Assembly: GCF_000614205.1 (NCBI RefSeq) | Contig: NZ_BAKN01000006.1 | Location: 1-64,000, forward strand | Direction: 5' to 3' | DNA length: 64,000 nt | DNA from: Hoylesella saccharolytica JCM 17484 | Lineage (GTDB): Bacteria; Bacteroidota; Bacteroidia; Bacteroidales; Bacteroidaceae | Shown here: positions 1 through 9,007 of the stretch, piece after piece | Layout of the letters: each line of letters begins with the position of its first letter | Numbering within the stretch: the first letter of the stretch is position 1 | Translations under genes and position numbers: made by a program | Notes under the pieces: model-generated | Databases searched by the model: none | What the model was told of the DNA's origin: nothing | What the model saw: only the letters and a program-made list of their open reading frames with translations

Positions 1-1
1 A

Positions 2-826
2 ATGCTACATTTACTGAATTATATCATTTGGAATCCAAGTACCGAAGCATTTCATATTGCGAGCATTTCTGTTCGTTGGTACTCTTTGTGTTGGCTTATC
101 GGCCTGATATTGGCATACCTTATTGTGCAGCGACTATATAAAGAGCAAAAGGTAAAAGACGAATATTTCGACCCGCTTTTTATCTATTGCTTCATCGGCA
201 TACTGCTGGGTGCACGATTAGGTCATTGCTTGTTCTACCAACCCGAATACTTTTTGTCCAGTTGGAAACATGTAATTGAGATGTTTATCCCCATTCATTA
301 CATGCCCGATGGGTCGTGGAAGTTTGTGGGTTACGAAGGCTTGGCGTCGCACGGAGGTACGCTCGGACTGATATTTGCCCTCTATCTGTACTACCGCCGC
401 ACTAAAATGAACCTTTGGCAGGTGCTCGACGACATCGCCATTGCTACCCCCATCACCGCCTGTTTCATACGGTTGGGCAATCTGATGAACTCTGAAATCA
501 TTGGCAAAGTAACCGATGTGCCTTGGGCTTTCATCTTCGAGCGGGTAGATAAAGTGCCCCGACATCCCGGCCAATTATACGAAGCCATTGCCTATGCCGT
601 GTTTTTCGTCATCGGATGGTACCTCTATCGCAAGCGTCCTGAAAACGTGGGCACCGGCTTTTTCTTTGGTTTGTGTCTCACATTGATTTTTACTTTCCGT
701 TTCTTTATCGAATATACCAAAGATATTCAGGTAGATTTTGAAAGCGGAATGCTGCTCAATATGGGTCAGATACTTAGCCTGCCGTTTATCGCCATCGGTG
801 TTCATTGCATGCTGAGGAAGCGCTAA
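2..826 (+). CDS. lgt: Prolipoprotein diacylglyceryl transferase
   Basis: Transfers a diacylglyceryl group from phosphatidylglycerol to the lipobox cysteine of prolipoproteins at the inner membrane, the first step of lipoprotein maturation. The 274-residue product has the usual length and about seven hydrophobic segments. Family hallmarks seen: an N-terminal [14 protein letters not shown] segment, [14 protein letters not shown] around residue 70-80, the Lgt signature region [11 protein letters not shown] near residue 115 and [15 protein letters not shown] near residue 155, with HPGQLYEA later. The ATG lies at the very edge of the window, one base in, so a slightly earlier start cannot be excluded, but the N-terminus already matches the family. 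Downstream is a gap with a hairpin before the next gene. Identification is firm. Confidence 0.95.
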   Translation: MLHLLNYIIWNPSTEAFHIASISVRWYSLCWLIGLILAYLIVQRLYKEQKVKDEYFDPLFIYCFIGILLGARLGHCLFYQPEYFLSSWKHVIEMFIPIHYMPDGSWKFVGYEGLASHGGTLGLIFALYLYYRRTKMNLWQVLDDIAIATPITACFIRLGNLMNSEIIGKVTDVPWAFIFERVDKVPRHPGQLYEAIAYAVFFVIGWYLYRKRPENVGTGFFFGLCLTLIFTFRFFIEYTKDIQVDFESGMLLNMGQILSLPFIAIGVHCMLRKR

Positions 827-856
827 TACACCCCCTACTCTATTTTTCAATCAGCT

Positions 857-892
857 GACGGACAGACAAAACAATAATAAAGTCTGCCCGTC
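857..892 (+). terminator. Hairpin after lgt
   Basis: GACGGACAGAC at 857-867 pairs with GTCTGCCCGTC at 882-892 (11 bp, one G-T mismatch) around a 14-nt AT-rich loop. It lies 31 nt after the lgt stop. There is no T-run behind it, so it could be a 3'-end stabilising hairpin rather than an intrinsic terminator. Confidence 0.4.
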
Positions 893-992
893 GCTTATCC
901 CGTTCCCACGTGTTTCGGGTCGCATTAGTCTGCATTTTACCGCCAAACACTTAAAATAGGTGAATTATAATGCCTGTTACAAAAGTTTGGTG

Positions 993-1000
993 TAATTTTG
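993..1000 (+). promoter_or_regulatory. Bacteroidetes -7 box for the GH3 gene
   Basis: TAATTTTG matches the TAnnTTTG -7 box of the Bacteroidetes primary sigma factor. It sits 22 nt before the ATG at 1023, giving a short leader. No clear -33 TTTG at the right spacing is visible. Confidence 0.55.
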
Positions 1001-1022
1001 TTATTTAAAAGTATTAAGTTAA

Positions 1023-2531
1023 ATGAGCATTACAGCCATAGTAAATAAGGTTTTCCAAACACGACAAAGAGAGCTTGAAGCACACGTTTATGCAGCCGAA
1101 GCGTTGCAAAACAAAATATTGAAAAACCTTATCTCGCGCGGACGCGAAACAGAATACGGCCGCAAACATCTCTTCGATGTGATGAAAGGATACGAAAGTT
1201 TTACAAGTCATGTACCCGTCAACACATACGAAGAACTAAAAAATGACATCGACAGAATGCGACATGGCGAGAGCGATATTCTATGGCCCGGGAGGGTAAG
1301 ATGGTACGCCAAGTCGTCGGGAACAACAAACGATAAAAGTAAGTTTATACCTGTATCCGACGAAGGACTTCAACAAATACACTATCAAGGCGGAAAAGAT
1401 GTCGTGGCACTTTACCTTCGCAACAATCCCAAAAGTAAACTTTTCGATGGTAAAGGACTGATTTTGGGGGGCAGCCATTCGCCCAATTACAACATATCCA
1501 ACAGCTTGGTGGGCGACCTCAGCGCCATTCTTATCGAAAATATCAACCCCCTTGCCAACCTTGTTCGCGTGCCCAAAAAGCGTACCGCCTTGTTATCCGA
1601 CTTTGAAGTAAAGCGCGATGCCATTGCTCGCCAAACACTTTCAAAGAATGTTACCAATTTGTCGGGGGTTCCGTCGTGGATGTTATCGGTGCTGGTACGC
1701 GTGATGGAACTGTCGGGTAAAGCCCATTTAGAAGACGTTTGGCCCAATTTGGAAGTGTTTTTCCATGGTGGTATCGCTTTCGGACCTTACCGCGACCAGT
1801 ACAAAAAGCTGATTACCAAACCCGATATGCATTATATGGAGACCTATAATGCCAGCGAAGGCTTCTTCGGTATTCAGGATGACCCCTCTGACGACGCAAT
1901 GTTGCTGATGGTAGATTATGGTGTTTTCTACGAATTTATCCCTATGGACGAGTTTGAAAACGAACATCCCACAAGCGTTCCGCTATGGGGTGTGGAGCTC
2001 GGAAAGAACTATGCCATGCTGATTTCTACTTCGTGTGGTCTTTGGAGATATGTTATCGGCGACACGGTAATGTTCACCTCAACCCGTCCGTATAAGTTTA
2101 AAATCACGGGTAGAACGAAATACTTCATTAATGCCTTTGGAGAAGAGCTGATTATGGATAACGCCGAGAAAGGCTTGGCATACGCTTGCAAAGAAACCGG
2201 AGCAGAGATTATGGAGTATACTGCCGCTCCTGTCTTTATGGACGATAATGCCCGATGTCGCCACCAATGGCTTATCGAGTTTTCAAAGGCACCGACAGAC
2301 CTCGCCCTTTTTGCTTCTTTACTCGACCGAAAACTGCAAGAACTAAACAGTGATTACGAAGCCAAACGCTTTAAAGACATCACCTTGCAGCATCTTGAAA
2401 TTATTCCTGCCCGTCACGAACTCTTTAACGATTGGCTGAAATCAAAAGGAAAACTAGGCGGACAGCACAAAGTACCGCGACTAAGTAACAGCAGAAAGAA
2501 TATCGAAGAGCTGCTAAATATGCAAAAGTGA
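1023..2531 (+). CDS. GH3-family acyl-acid amido synthetase-like protein
   Basis: A 502-residue member of the GH3 family, known from plant auxin and jasmonate conjugation (ATP-dependent adenylation of an acid followed by amide formation with an amino acid) and widespread in Bacteroidetes with no settled substrate. Seen: the ATP/phosphate-binding motif YAKSSGTTNDKSKFIPVS near residue 98, a long adenylate-forming core, the METYNASEGFFGIQDD segment near residue 275, and YVIGDTVMFTS followed by KITGRTKYFINAFGEE near 345-375, typical of the hinge to the C-terminal subdomain. No signal peptide, so cytoplasmic. It appears monocistronic with its own promoter. Family assignment is secure; substrate unknown. 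Confidence 0.85.
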   Translation: MSITAIVNKVFQTRQRELEAHVYAAEALQNKILKNLISRGRETEYGRKHLFDVMKGYESFTSHVPVNTYEELKNDIDRMRHGESDILWPGRVRWYAKSSGTTNDKSKFIPVSDEGLQQIHYQGGKDVVALYLRNNPKSKLFDGKGLILGGSHSPNYNISNSLVGDLSAILIENINPLANLVRVPKKRTALLSDFEVKRDAIARQTLSKNVTNLSGVPSWMLSVLVRVMELSGKAHLEDVWPNLEVFFHGGIAFGPYRDQYKKLITKPDMHYMETYNASEGFFGIQDDPSDDAMLLMVDYGVFYEFIPMDEFENEHPTSVPLWGVELGKNYAMLISTSCGLWRYVIGDTVMFTSTRPYKFKITGRTKYFINAFGEELIMDNAEKGLAYACKETGAEIMEYTAAPVFMDDNARCRHQWLIEFSKAPTDLALFASLLDRKLQELNSDYEAKRFKDITLQHLEIIPARHELFNDWLKSKGKLGGQHKVPRLSNSRKNIEELLNMQK

Positions 2532-2535
2532 TAAG

Positions 2536-2640
2536 GTAAAAGGGTGAAAAAGTGAATGGATACAGACGCCATATAAAGTATTAAAAACAACTCATGCAGA
2601 ACACCTCTCCCTTAAAAGGGAAAATAGAGAGGGGATTTTC
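2536..2640. repeat. Solo outer repeat modules after the GH3 gene
   Basis: Contains a GGTGAAAAAGTGAA-type purine tract starting near 2538 and, at about 2602-2636, a CACCTCTCCCTT ... AGGG ... AGAGAGGGG hairpin module. Both recur elsewhere in the window (8745-8940, 39352-39475, 63530-63735), where they flank or lie near the large elements. Here they occur without the large core. Confidence 0.6.
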
Positions 2641-2728
2641 AAGGATAAAAGAGATAGAAAAGGTAAAAAGAGGTGGCTTGTACCACACAACCCAAAAAGG
2701 AAAGAATACTATATATACTTAAGGAGAG

Positions 2729-4792
2729 ATGATGAAAGGAAACAAAACTCAAACCATAACGAGAAAGATAAGATGCATTTTGAGTACTTATCGATCTGTC
2801 ATTACGTGCGTTTTTTCACCCTTTCACACCCTCACCTTTTTATCTGTTTACCTTTTTATCTGCTCGTTTCTCATCCTTTCGTGTGCCAGACCCGGACAAC
2901 CGGACGGTGGCTGGTACGACGAAACACCACCCCGTGTGGTGGGAGCAACGCCTGCCGACAAAGCCACAAAGGTGTCTTCACGCAAATTTCATATTCGTTT
3001 CAACGAGTTTATCAAGATAGATAATCCTACAGAAAATGTTATTGTGTCGCCTCCACAATTAGAAATGCCCGAGATAAAAGGTGCCGGAAAAAACATCATT
3101 GGTGAGCTGAAAGACTCGCTGAAAGCCAATACCACCTACACAATAGATTTCTCTGACGCCATCAGCGACAACAATGAGGGCAATCCTTTGGGTAATTATA
3201 CTTACACATTTTCTACTGGTGAGGTCATCGATACGATGGAAGTTTCGGGCTATGTACTGGAAGCCAATAACTTAGAACCTATCAAAGGCATTCTGGTGGG
3301 ATTGTATAGTGACTTAGCCGACAGTGCTTTTAAAACCCGACCGATGCTTCGTGTATCGAGAAGCGACAGTCGCGGACGGTTTGTTATCAAAGGTATTGCA
3401 CCCGGAAAATATCGTATCTACGCACTAAAAGATGCCGACGGAGACTATCGTTTTACACAAAAGAGTGAGGAGATTGCCTTTTCGCATGATCTCATCGTAC
3501 CCTCCTTCAAAGACGATATCCGACAAGACACCATCTGGCGAGACTCATTACGCATCGATTCTATTATTCGCGTAGGTTACACACACTTCTTACCCGACGA
3601 CATTATGCTACGCGCTTTCACACATACAGCTACCGACAGATATTTTCAAAAAGCAGAACGCACAGAGGCAAATCACTTTACATTATTCTTCAGTGCTGGT
3701 CATTCGGAGCTTCCTCGCATAAAAGGCTTGAACTTTAATGCCGACAATGCCTTCATAATAGAAACCTCTGCACAGCGCGATACCCTTACTTACTGGCTCA
3801 AAGACACAACTTTAATTAATCAGGATACGCTGCAGATACAGATGCAATTCTTAGCAACCGACTCGACAGGTGTGCTCAAAGATTCTACCGAAACCCTTGA
3901 AATACTGTCTAAACAACCATACGCCAAACGGCAGAAAGAGAAACAAAAGCAATTCGAAGAGTGGAAAAAAGCACAGGATAAGGCCAGAAAGAAAGGCGAT
4001 AAATACGAAACAGAGATGAAAAAAGAGGCACTGAAGGTCGACATCAAACTCTCTTCCGAGCTTGATCCCGACCGCAATATCACCTTGTCTTCACCCGTTC
4101 CGCTGGCCCGAATAGACACATCGAAGATACATCTTTATTCAAAACACGACTCGCTTTGGTATCAATCACGATACGAACTGTATCCGCAAGGCTTGACAGA
4201 CAGCATCAAAGACCTTGCACACGATCTTTTATTCAAACGCGATTACGAATTTTCGGCCGAGTGGAAGCCTACCATTGAGTATAGCTTAGAGCTGGATAGC
4301 GCCGCCCTTACAGATATTTATGGCAACGTTTCGGATAAAATAAAGAAAGGGTTTAAAGTAAAATCGGAAGACGATTACAGCACATTGCTTGTCACACTGA
4401 CAGGCATGCAGGATACAAGCATTGTTGTTCAGCTGCTCAATGGGTCGGATGCCGTCGTGAAAGAAGTGGTTGCCGAGAAGGGCATTGCACACTTTTTCTA
4501 CCTCAATCCCGGTACCTACTACATGCGAATGTTCATCGACACCAACCGAAACGGAAAGTGGGACACGGGCGATTATGATGCAGACCGACAACCGGAAACA
4601 GTATATTATTATCCCGAAGACATAGAATGTAAGGCCAAATGGGACGTGTCACGCACATGGAACCCCACAGAACGGTTACTCAGCCGACAGAAACCGGGAA
4701 AGATTACCAAACAAAAGCCGGACAAAGAGAAAACTATTAAAAGACGAAACTTTGAGCGGGCACGCGATTTAGGCATACCTTATCATCCCTAA
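2729..4792 (+). CDS. Ig-like (Big_5) domain lipoprotein
   Basis: A 687-residue predicted lipoprotein of a family common in Bacteroidetes, annotated only as Ig-like domain-containing. Seen: an N-terminal hydrophobic stretch ending in FLILSC (lipobox, Cys near residue 52), then PPRVVGATPADKATKVSSRKF, the start of a Big_5-type bacterial Ig domain to about residue 160; a carboxypeptidase-regulatory-like beta fold around GRFVIKGIAPGKYRIYALKD near 215-235; a charged Lys/Glu-rich segment near 400-435; and a C-terminal calcium-style FIDTNRNGKWDTGDYD segment near 600. An AAGGAG at 2721-2726, unusual for this phylum, precedes the two adjacent ATGs. The leader region is made of intergenic-repeat-like sequence (see findings). 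Likely co-transcribed with the DUF3108 gene. Function unknown. Confidence 0.75.
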   Translation: MMKGNKTQTITRKIRCILSTYRSVITCVFSPFHTLTFLSVYLFICSFLILSCARPGQPDGGWYDETPPRVVGATPADKATKVSSRKFHIRFNEFIKIDNPTENVIVSPPQLEMPEIKGAGKNIIGELKDSLKANTTYTIDFSDAISDNNEGNPLGNYTYTFSTGEVIDTMEVSGYVLEANNLEPIKGILVGLYSDLADSAFKTRPMLRVSRSDSRGRFVIKGIAPGKYRIYALKDADGDYRFTQKSEEIAFSHDLIVPSFKDDIRQDTIWRDSLRIDSIIRVGYTHFLPDDIMLRAFTHTATDRYFQKAERTEANHFTLFFSAGHSELPRIKGLNFNADNAFIIETSAQRDTLTYWLKDTTLINQDTLQIQMQFLATDSTGVLKDSTETLEILSKQPYAKRQKEKQKQFEEWKKAQDKARKKGDKYETEMKKEALKVDIKLSSELDPDRNITLSSPVPLARIDTSKIHLYSKHDSLWYQSRYELYPQGLTDSIKDLAHDLLFKRDYEFSAEWKPTIEYSLELDSAALTDIYGNVSDKIKKGFKVKSEDDYSTLLVTLTGMQDTSIVVQLLNGSDAVVKEVVAEKGIAHFFYLNPGTYYMRMFIDTNRNGKWDTGDYDADRQPETVYYYPEDIECKAKWDVSRTWNPTERLLSRQKPGKITKQKPDKEKTIKRRNFERARDLGIPYHP

Positions 4793-4825
4793 GTACACCT
4801 TTGTCCGCACACAAAATATAAGAAA

Positions 4826-5635
4826 ATGAAGACAATCAAATCACTTCTGATAGCCCTGTTGTTCTTCAGCGCGGCATCAACACAAGCTCAATGCACCTTT
4901 CATAACGACGCATTCAAGTCGGGCGAGTTTCTTACTTACAACCTCTACTACAACTGGCAGTTTGTCTGGGTCAAAGCCGGTACCGCCTCAATGTCTATCG
5001 TTCAGAGTGTTTACGGCGGCAAACAAGCCTATCGAGGTAGCTTAATTACGCGTGGAAGCGACCGTGTAGACAACTTTTTTGTACTTCGCGACACTCTACT
5101 TTGCTATTCAACGCTCGATATGGCACCATTATATTTCCGCAAAGGAGCACGCGAAGGCAAGCGATATACTGTCGACGAAGTGTTTTATAGCTATCCCGGC
5201 GGCAAATGTCAGATACGCCAACATCGTCTAAATCACGAAGGAAAGCACTTCTGGGAGAAGAACACTTTCAACGAATGTGTATATGATATGATGAACATTT
5301 TCTTGCGAGCGAGGTCGTTTAATCCCGAAGGATGGAAGTCGGGATACGATATTAACTTCATCATTGCCGATGGAAACGACACCCTTTCGGCCATTTTACG
5401 CTATCAAGGAAAGAGCAATATCAAAGCCGATAACGGTAAAAAATACCGATGCTTAGAGCTTTCATACATCGAAACAAAAGATGGAAAAGAAAAAGAAATC
5501 GCCCGTTTCTTCGTCACAGACGATACCAATCATGTACCTATTCGCATCGATATGAACCTGAAATTCGGTACAGCTAAAGCCTTTTTAATAGGAATGAAGG
5601 GTCTCAGAAGCAGCGTCAACGCCGAAATAAAATAA
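4826..5635 (+). CDS. Exported DUF3108 protein
   Basis: A 269-residue protein with a clear signal peptide (MKTIKSLLIALLFFSAASTQAQ, cleavage after about residue 21). The mature part begins with FKSGEFLTYNLYYNWQFVWVKAGTASM, characteristic of DUF3108, a beta-rich periplasmic family. The family is described only as a domain of unknown function. It starts 33 nt after the Ig-like lipoprotein gene and is followed 61 nt later by mutS, so it probably shares a transcript with the lipoprotein. Domain call is good; role not established. Confidence 0.75.
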   Translation: MKTIKSLLIALLFFSAASTQAQCTFHNDAFKSGEFLTYNLYYNWQFVWVKAGTASMSIVQSVYGGKQAYRGSLITRGSDRVDNFFVLRDTLLCYSTLDMAPLYFRKGAREGKRYTVDEVFYSYPGGKCQIRQHRLNHEGKHFWEKNTFNECVYDMMNIFLRARSFNPEGWKSGYDINFIIADGNDTLSAILRYQGKSNIKADNGKKYRCLELSYIETKDGKEKEIARFFVTDDTNHVPIRIDMNLKFGTAKAFLIGMKGLRSSVNAEIK

Positions 5636-5696
5636 CAAACAAAGGGCGAAAGGTTGATGAATAACTTACAAAACTTTTAAAAACAGATTATCGATA

Positions 5697-8317
5697 ATGG
5701 CTGCAAAAGAGAAGGGATTAACCCCAATGATGAAACAGTTCTATTCTTTCAAGGCTCAACATCCTGATGCCTTACTGTTGTTTCGTTGTGGCGACTTCTA
5801 CGAAACCTACAGTGAAGATGCCGTTATAGCCGCTAAGATACTCGGAATAACACTTACAAAGCGCAACAATGGTGGTAGTGGAGACGTTACAGAGATGGCC
5901 GGTTTCCCCTATCATGCACTTGATACGTACCTACCTAAGCTGGTAAGAGCAGGTAAAAGAGTAGCCATTTGCGATCAATTGGAAGATCCAAAGCTCACAA
6001 AAACATTGGTAAAACGAGGCATTACCGAGTTGGTTACGCCGGGTGTGGCGCTGGGAGACAGCGTGTTAAACTATAAAGAAAACAACTTTCTCGCTGCCAT
6101 TAACTTTGGAAAGATGGCCTGCGGCGTGGCGTTTCTCGATATTTCGACCGGCGAATTTCTTACTGCACAAGGTGCATTCGACTATATTGAGAAGCTGTTG
6201 GGTAACTTTTCGCCCAAAGAAGTGTTGTACGAACGCAGTCATAAACAAGAATTCGAGCGATATTTCGGCACCAAACATTGCGTTTTTGAAATGGACGACT
6301 GGGTGTTTACCGAACAAACGGCACGTCAAAAACTGCTCAAACACTTCGGAACAAAAACACTTAAAGGCTTCGGTGTAGAGCATATTCAAAGCGGAATTGT
6401 GGCTGCAGGCGCCATCATGCAATACCTCGAAATAACCCAACACACACAAATCAACCATATCACAGCACTTGCTCCCATCGAAGAAGAACAGTATGTACGT
6501 CTTGACAGATTCACTATTCGCTCGCTCGAACTGCTTCAACCCATGCAAGAAGATGGGGCTTCGCTGCTCAATGTCATCGATCGCACGGTAACACCGATGG
6601 GCGGACGCATGCTGAAACGATGGCTTGTGTTTCCACTGAAAGAGGTTCAGCTAATTGAACAACGGTTAAACGTGGTCGAAACGCTCTTCCGCGACACCTC
6701 GTTCAGAACCCTTTTAGACGAACAACTACATCGTATCGGCGACCTTGAACGCATCTTATCAAAGGCAGCTGTTGGTCGAGTATCGCCACGCGAAATGATT
6801 CAGCTCAAGATTGCACTACAAGCCATACACCATTAAAGGCCGCTTGTATGCAAACCAACAACGAAACATTGAACAGAATAGGCGAGCAGATGAGCCTTTG
6901 CGAAAGTTTACGCGACCGCATTGAGCACGAAATACAGCCTGATCCACCTTTATTGCTCAGCAAAGGAAATGTTATTGCCGACGCTTTCAGTCCCGAACTC
7001 GACGAATTGCGGCGTATATCGCGCGGTGGAAGAGATTATCTGATGGATATTCAACAGCGCGAAATCGAGGCAACAGGTATCTCGAGCCTCAAAATTGGCT
7101 ATAATAACGTCTTCGGTTATTATCTCGAAGTGCGCAATACATATAAGGATAAGGTACCTCAAGAATGGGTTCGCAAGCAAACATTGGCACAGGCAGAGCG
7201 ATACATTACACAGGAATTGAAAGAATACGAAGAAAAAATCTTGGGCGCAGACGAGAAAATTCAGATACTCGAAGAGCGACTTTTCAACGAGCTTATCAGT
7301 GCAACGCAAGAGTTTATACCCCAAATACAGATTAATGCCAACGTCATTGCGCGCCTCGATTGCCTGTTGAGCTTTGCCAAAACAGCCGAAGAAAACCATT
7401 ATATCCGCCCCATTGTAGAAGATTCTGACGTGCTGAACATCCGTCAGGGACGACATCCCGTTATCGAAACGCAGCTTCCTCCGGGCGAACATTACGTCCC
7501 CAACGACATTGTTCTCGACACGCAGCGCCAGCAAATCATCATCATCACCGGTCCCAACATGGCCGGTAAATCAGCTCTTTTGCGCCAAACCGCCCTTATT
7601 GTGTTACTTGCACAGATAGGCAGTTTTGTTCCGGCAGAGAGCGCAACAATAGGCACGGTAGACAAAATTTTTACCCGTGTGGGGGCGAGCGATAACATTT
7701 CATTGGGCGAATCGACGTTTATGGTCGAGATGACAGAGGCTGCCAACATCCTCAACAACGTTTCTCCGCGCTCACTTGTGCTGTTCGACGAACTCGGTCG
7801 AGGCACTTCTACCTACGATGGCATCAGTATTGCGTGGGCCATTGTCGAGCATTTGCACGAACATCCCAAAGCACGCGCACGTACACTCTTCGCCACCCAC
7901 TACCACGAATTGAACGAAATGGAGAAGAATTTCAAGCGTATCAAAAACTATAACGTCAGCGTTAAAGAGGTAGAGGGTAAAATTATCTTCATGCGAAAGC
8001 TCGAAAAAGGCGGATCCGAACATTCGTTTGGTATTCATGTGGCAGACATTGCAGGTATGCCGAAAAGCATTGTAAAGCGTGCCGGCGTAGTTTTAAAGCA
8101 GCTGGAAGCCGATAATGCACAAGTAGGCAGCATGAGCAAACCCTCCATTAAGCATCTCGATGAAAGTCGCGAAGGCCTTCAGCTCAGTCTTTTTCAGCTT
8201 GACGACCCCGTGTTATGCCAGATACGAGATGAGATTCTTCATCTCGATGTCAACCATCTCACACCCGTTGAGGCCCTTAACAAACTTAACGACATCAAAA
8301 AGATTGTGGGAGGATGA
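5697..8317 (+). pseudogene. mutS: DNA mismatch repair protein MutS, interrupted by a frameshift
   Basis: MutS recognises base mismatches and small loops and starts mismatch repair. The two reading frames together give about 873 residues, the family's usual length. Part one (5697-6836) carries the mismatch-contacting motif GDFYET near residue 32 and the connector and core domains; part two (in frame from about 6830, first ATG 6848, to 8317) carries the clamp region, Walker A GPNMAGKS, Walker [17 protein letters not shown] and the ATHYHEL motif. The frame moves by minus one at 6828-6834: reading CACCCATTA instead of CACCATTA restores [12 protein letters not shown] across the break, as expected for the family. 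No domain is missing. A sequencing or assembly deletion of one C is the likeliest cause; if real, the strain lacks MutS. Confidence 0.9.
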
Positions 8318-8388
8318 GAATAGAGATTAGGAAACAAAGCCTATAACGAACAGCTGATCGGTCTGTGCTCTACCGATTATGTGGGTAA

Positions 8389-8547
8389 AAGCAGGGTAAA
8401 AGCGTGCAATTAAAAGAGGCGGGATGGGCTGCAGACAATGAAACGCCAACACATTTGATACTTCAATTTTCGTCGAGCAACGGTGGGGCATTCATCGGTT
8501 CGCCGGGCAACACCTTTTGGATAAATAATATACGACTGGTATTTTAA
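8389..8547 (+). pseudogene. Remnant of a PCMD-type carbohydrate-related C-terminal domain
   Basis: A short frame with no start ends in THLILQFSSSNGGAFIGSPG, then NTFWINNIRLVF and a stop. This resembles the last strands of the putative carbohydrate metabolism domain (PCMD) at the C-terminus of many Bacteroidetes surface lipoproteins, which typically end in a pattern such as SSKYGDYFTG...LYVDDFEL. An in-frame stop lies at 8386-8388 and the upstream sequence is not open, so only about 50 residues survive. It probably marks a surface glycan-binding gene lost before repeat sequence filled the gap. The family call is by recall of the motif and tentative. Confidence 0.45.
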
Positions 8548-9007
8548 ATGGAATTAGGGATGATGAGGATAAGGAATGACGAAATAAGGTAAAAGTTTAA
8601 ATACCTACATCATGCGCAAATTGGGGATAAGAAATAATGCCCATAGCACATATTGATTTATTTCCGAATGCGCTTTTTACCCTTTTTTCATGCTATCTGC
8701 TGACAGATACATCCCTTCCTAACCTCCCCCGGAATAAAGGTGAAAGGTTGAAAAGGTGAAAAAGTGAAAGGATGCAGAGGTCATATAAAGAGTAAAAAGC
8801 AAGTAATTCAGTACACCTATCCCTTTATTGGAATGTGTTGAGTTTCTCCTTTACAATTATTGAGTTCTCTCTTGATATAAGCTTTTGAGTGGCTATGCAG
8901 CACACCTCTCCCCTTAAAAAGGGGAGATTGAGAGGGGATTACTTACACCAAACGCAGATTTAAAAACAAATAAACCTTCATCATTCATCTTTCATCATTC
9001 ATCCAAA
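8548..9007. repeat. Gene-free gap with repeat modules
   Basis: No gene seen. From 8745 there is a GGTGAAAAAGTGAAAGGATGCAG purine tract, and at 8903-8940 the CTCTCCCCTT-AAAA-AGGGGAG hairpin module. At 8980-9003 lie CATTCATC tandem words that continue across the next gene's start codon. All of these are shared with the flanks of the large repeat elements. Confidence 0.55.

Noticed and set aside
5697..8317. Two separate MutS-like genes
   Set aside because: The two frames abut, together give one full-length MutS with no duplicated domain, and a single added base joins them.
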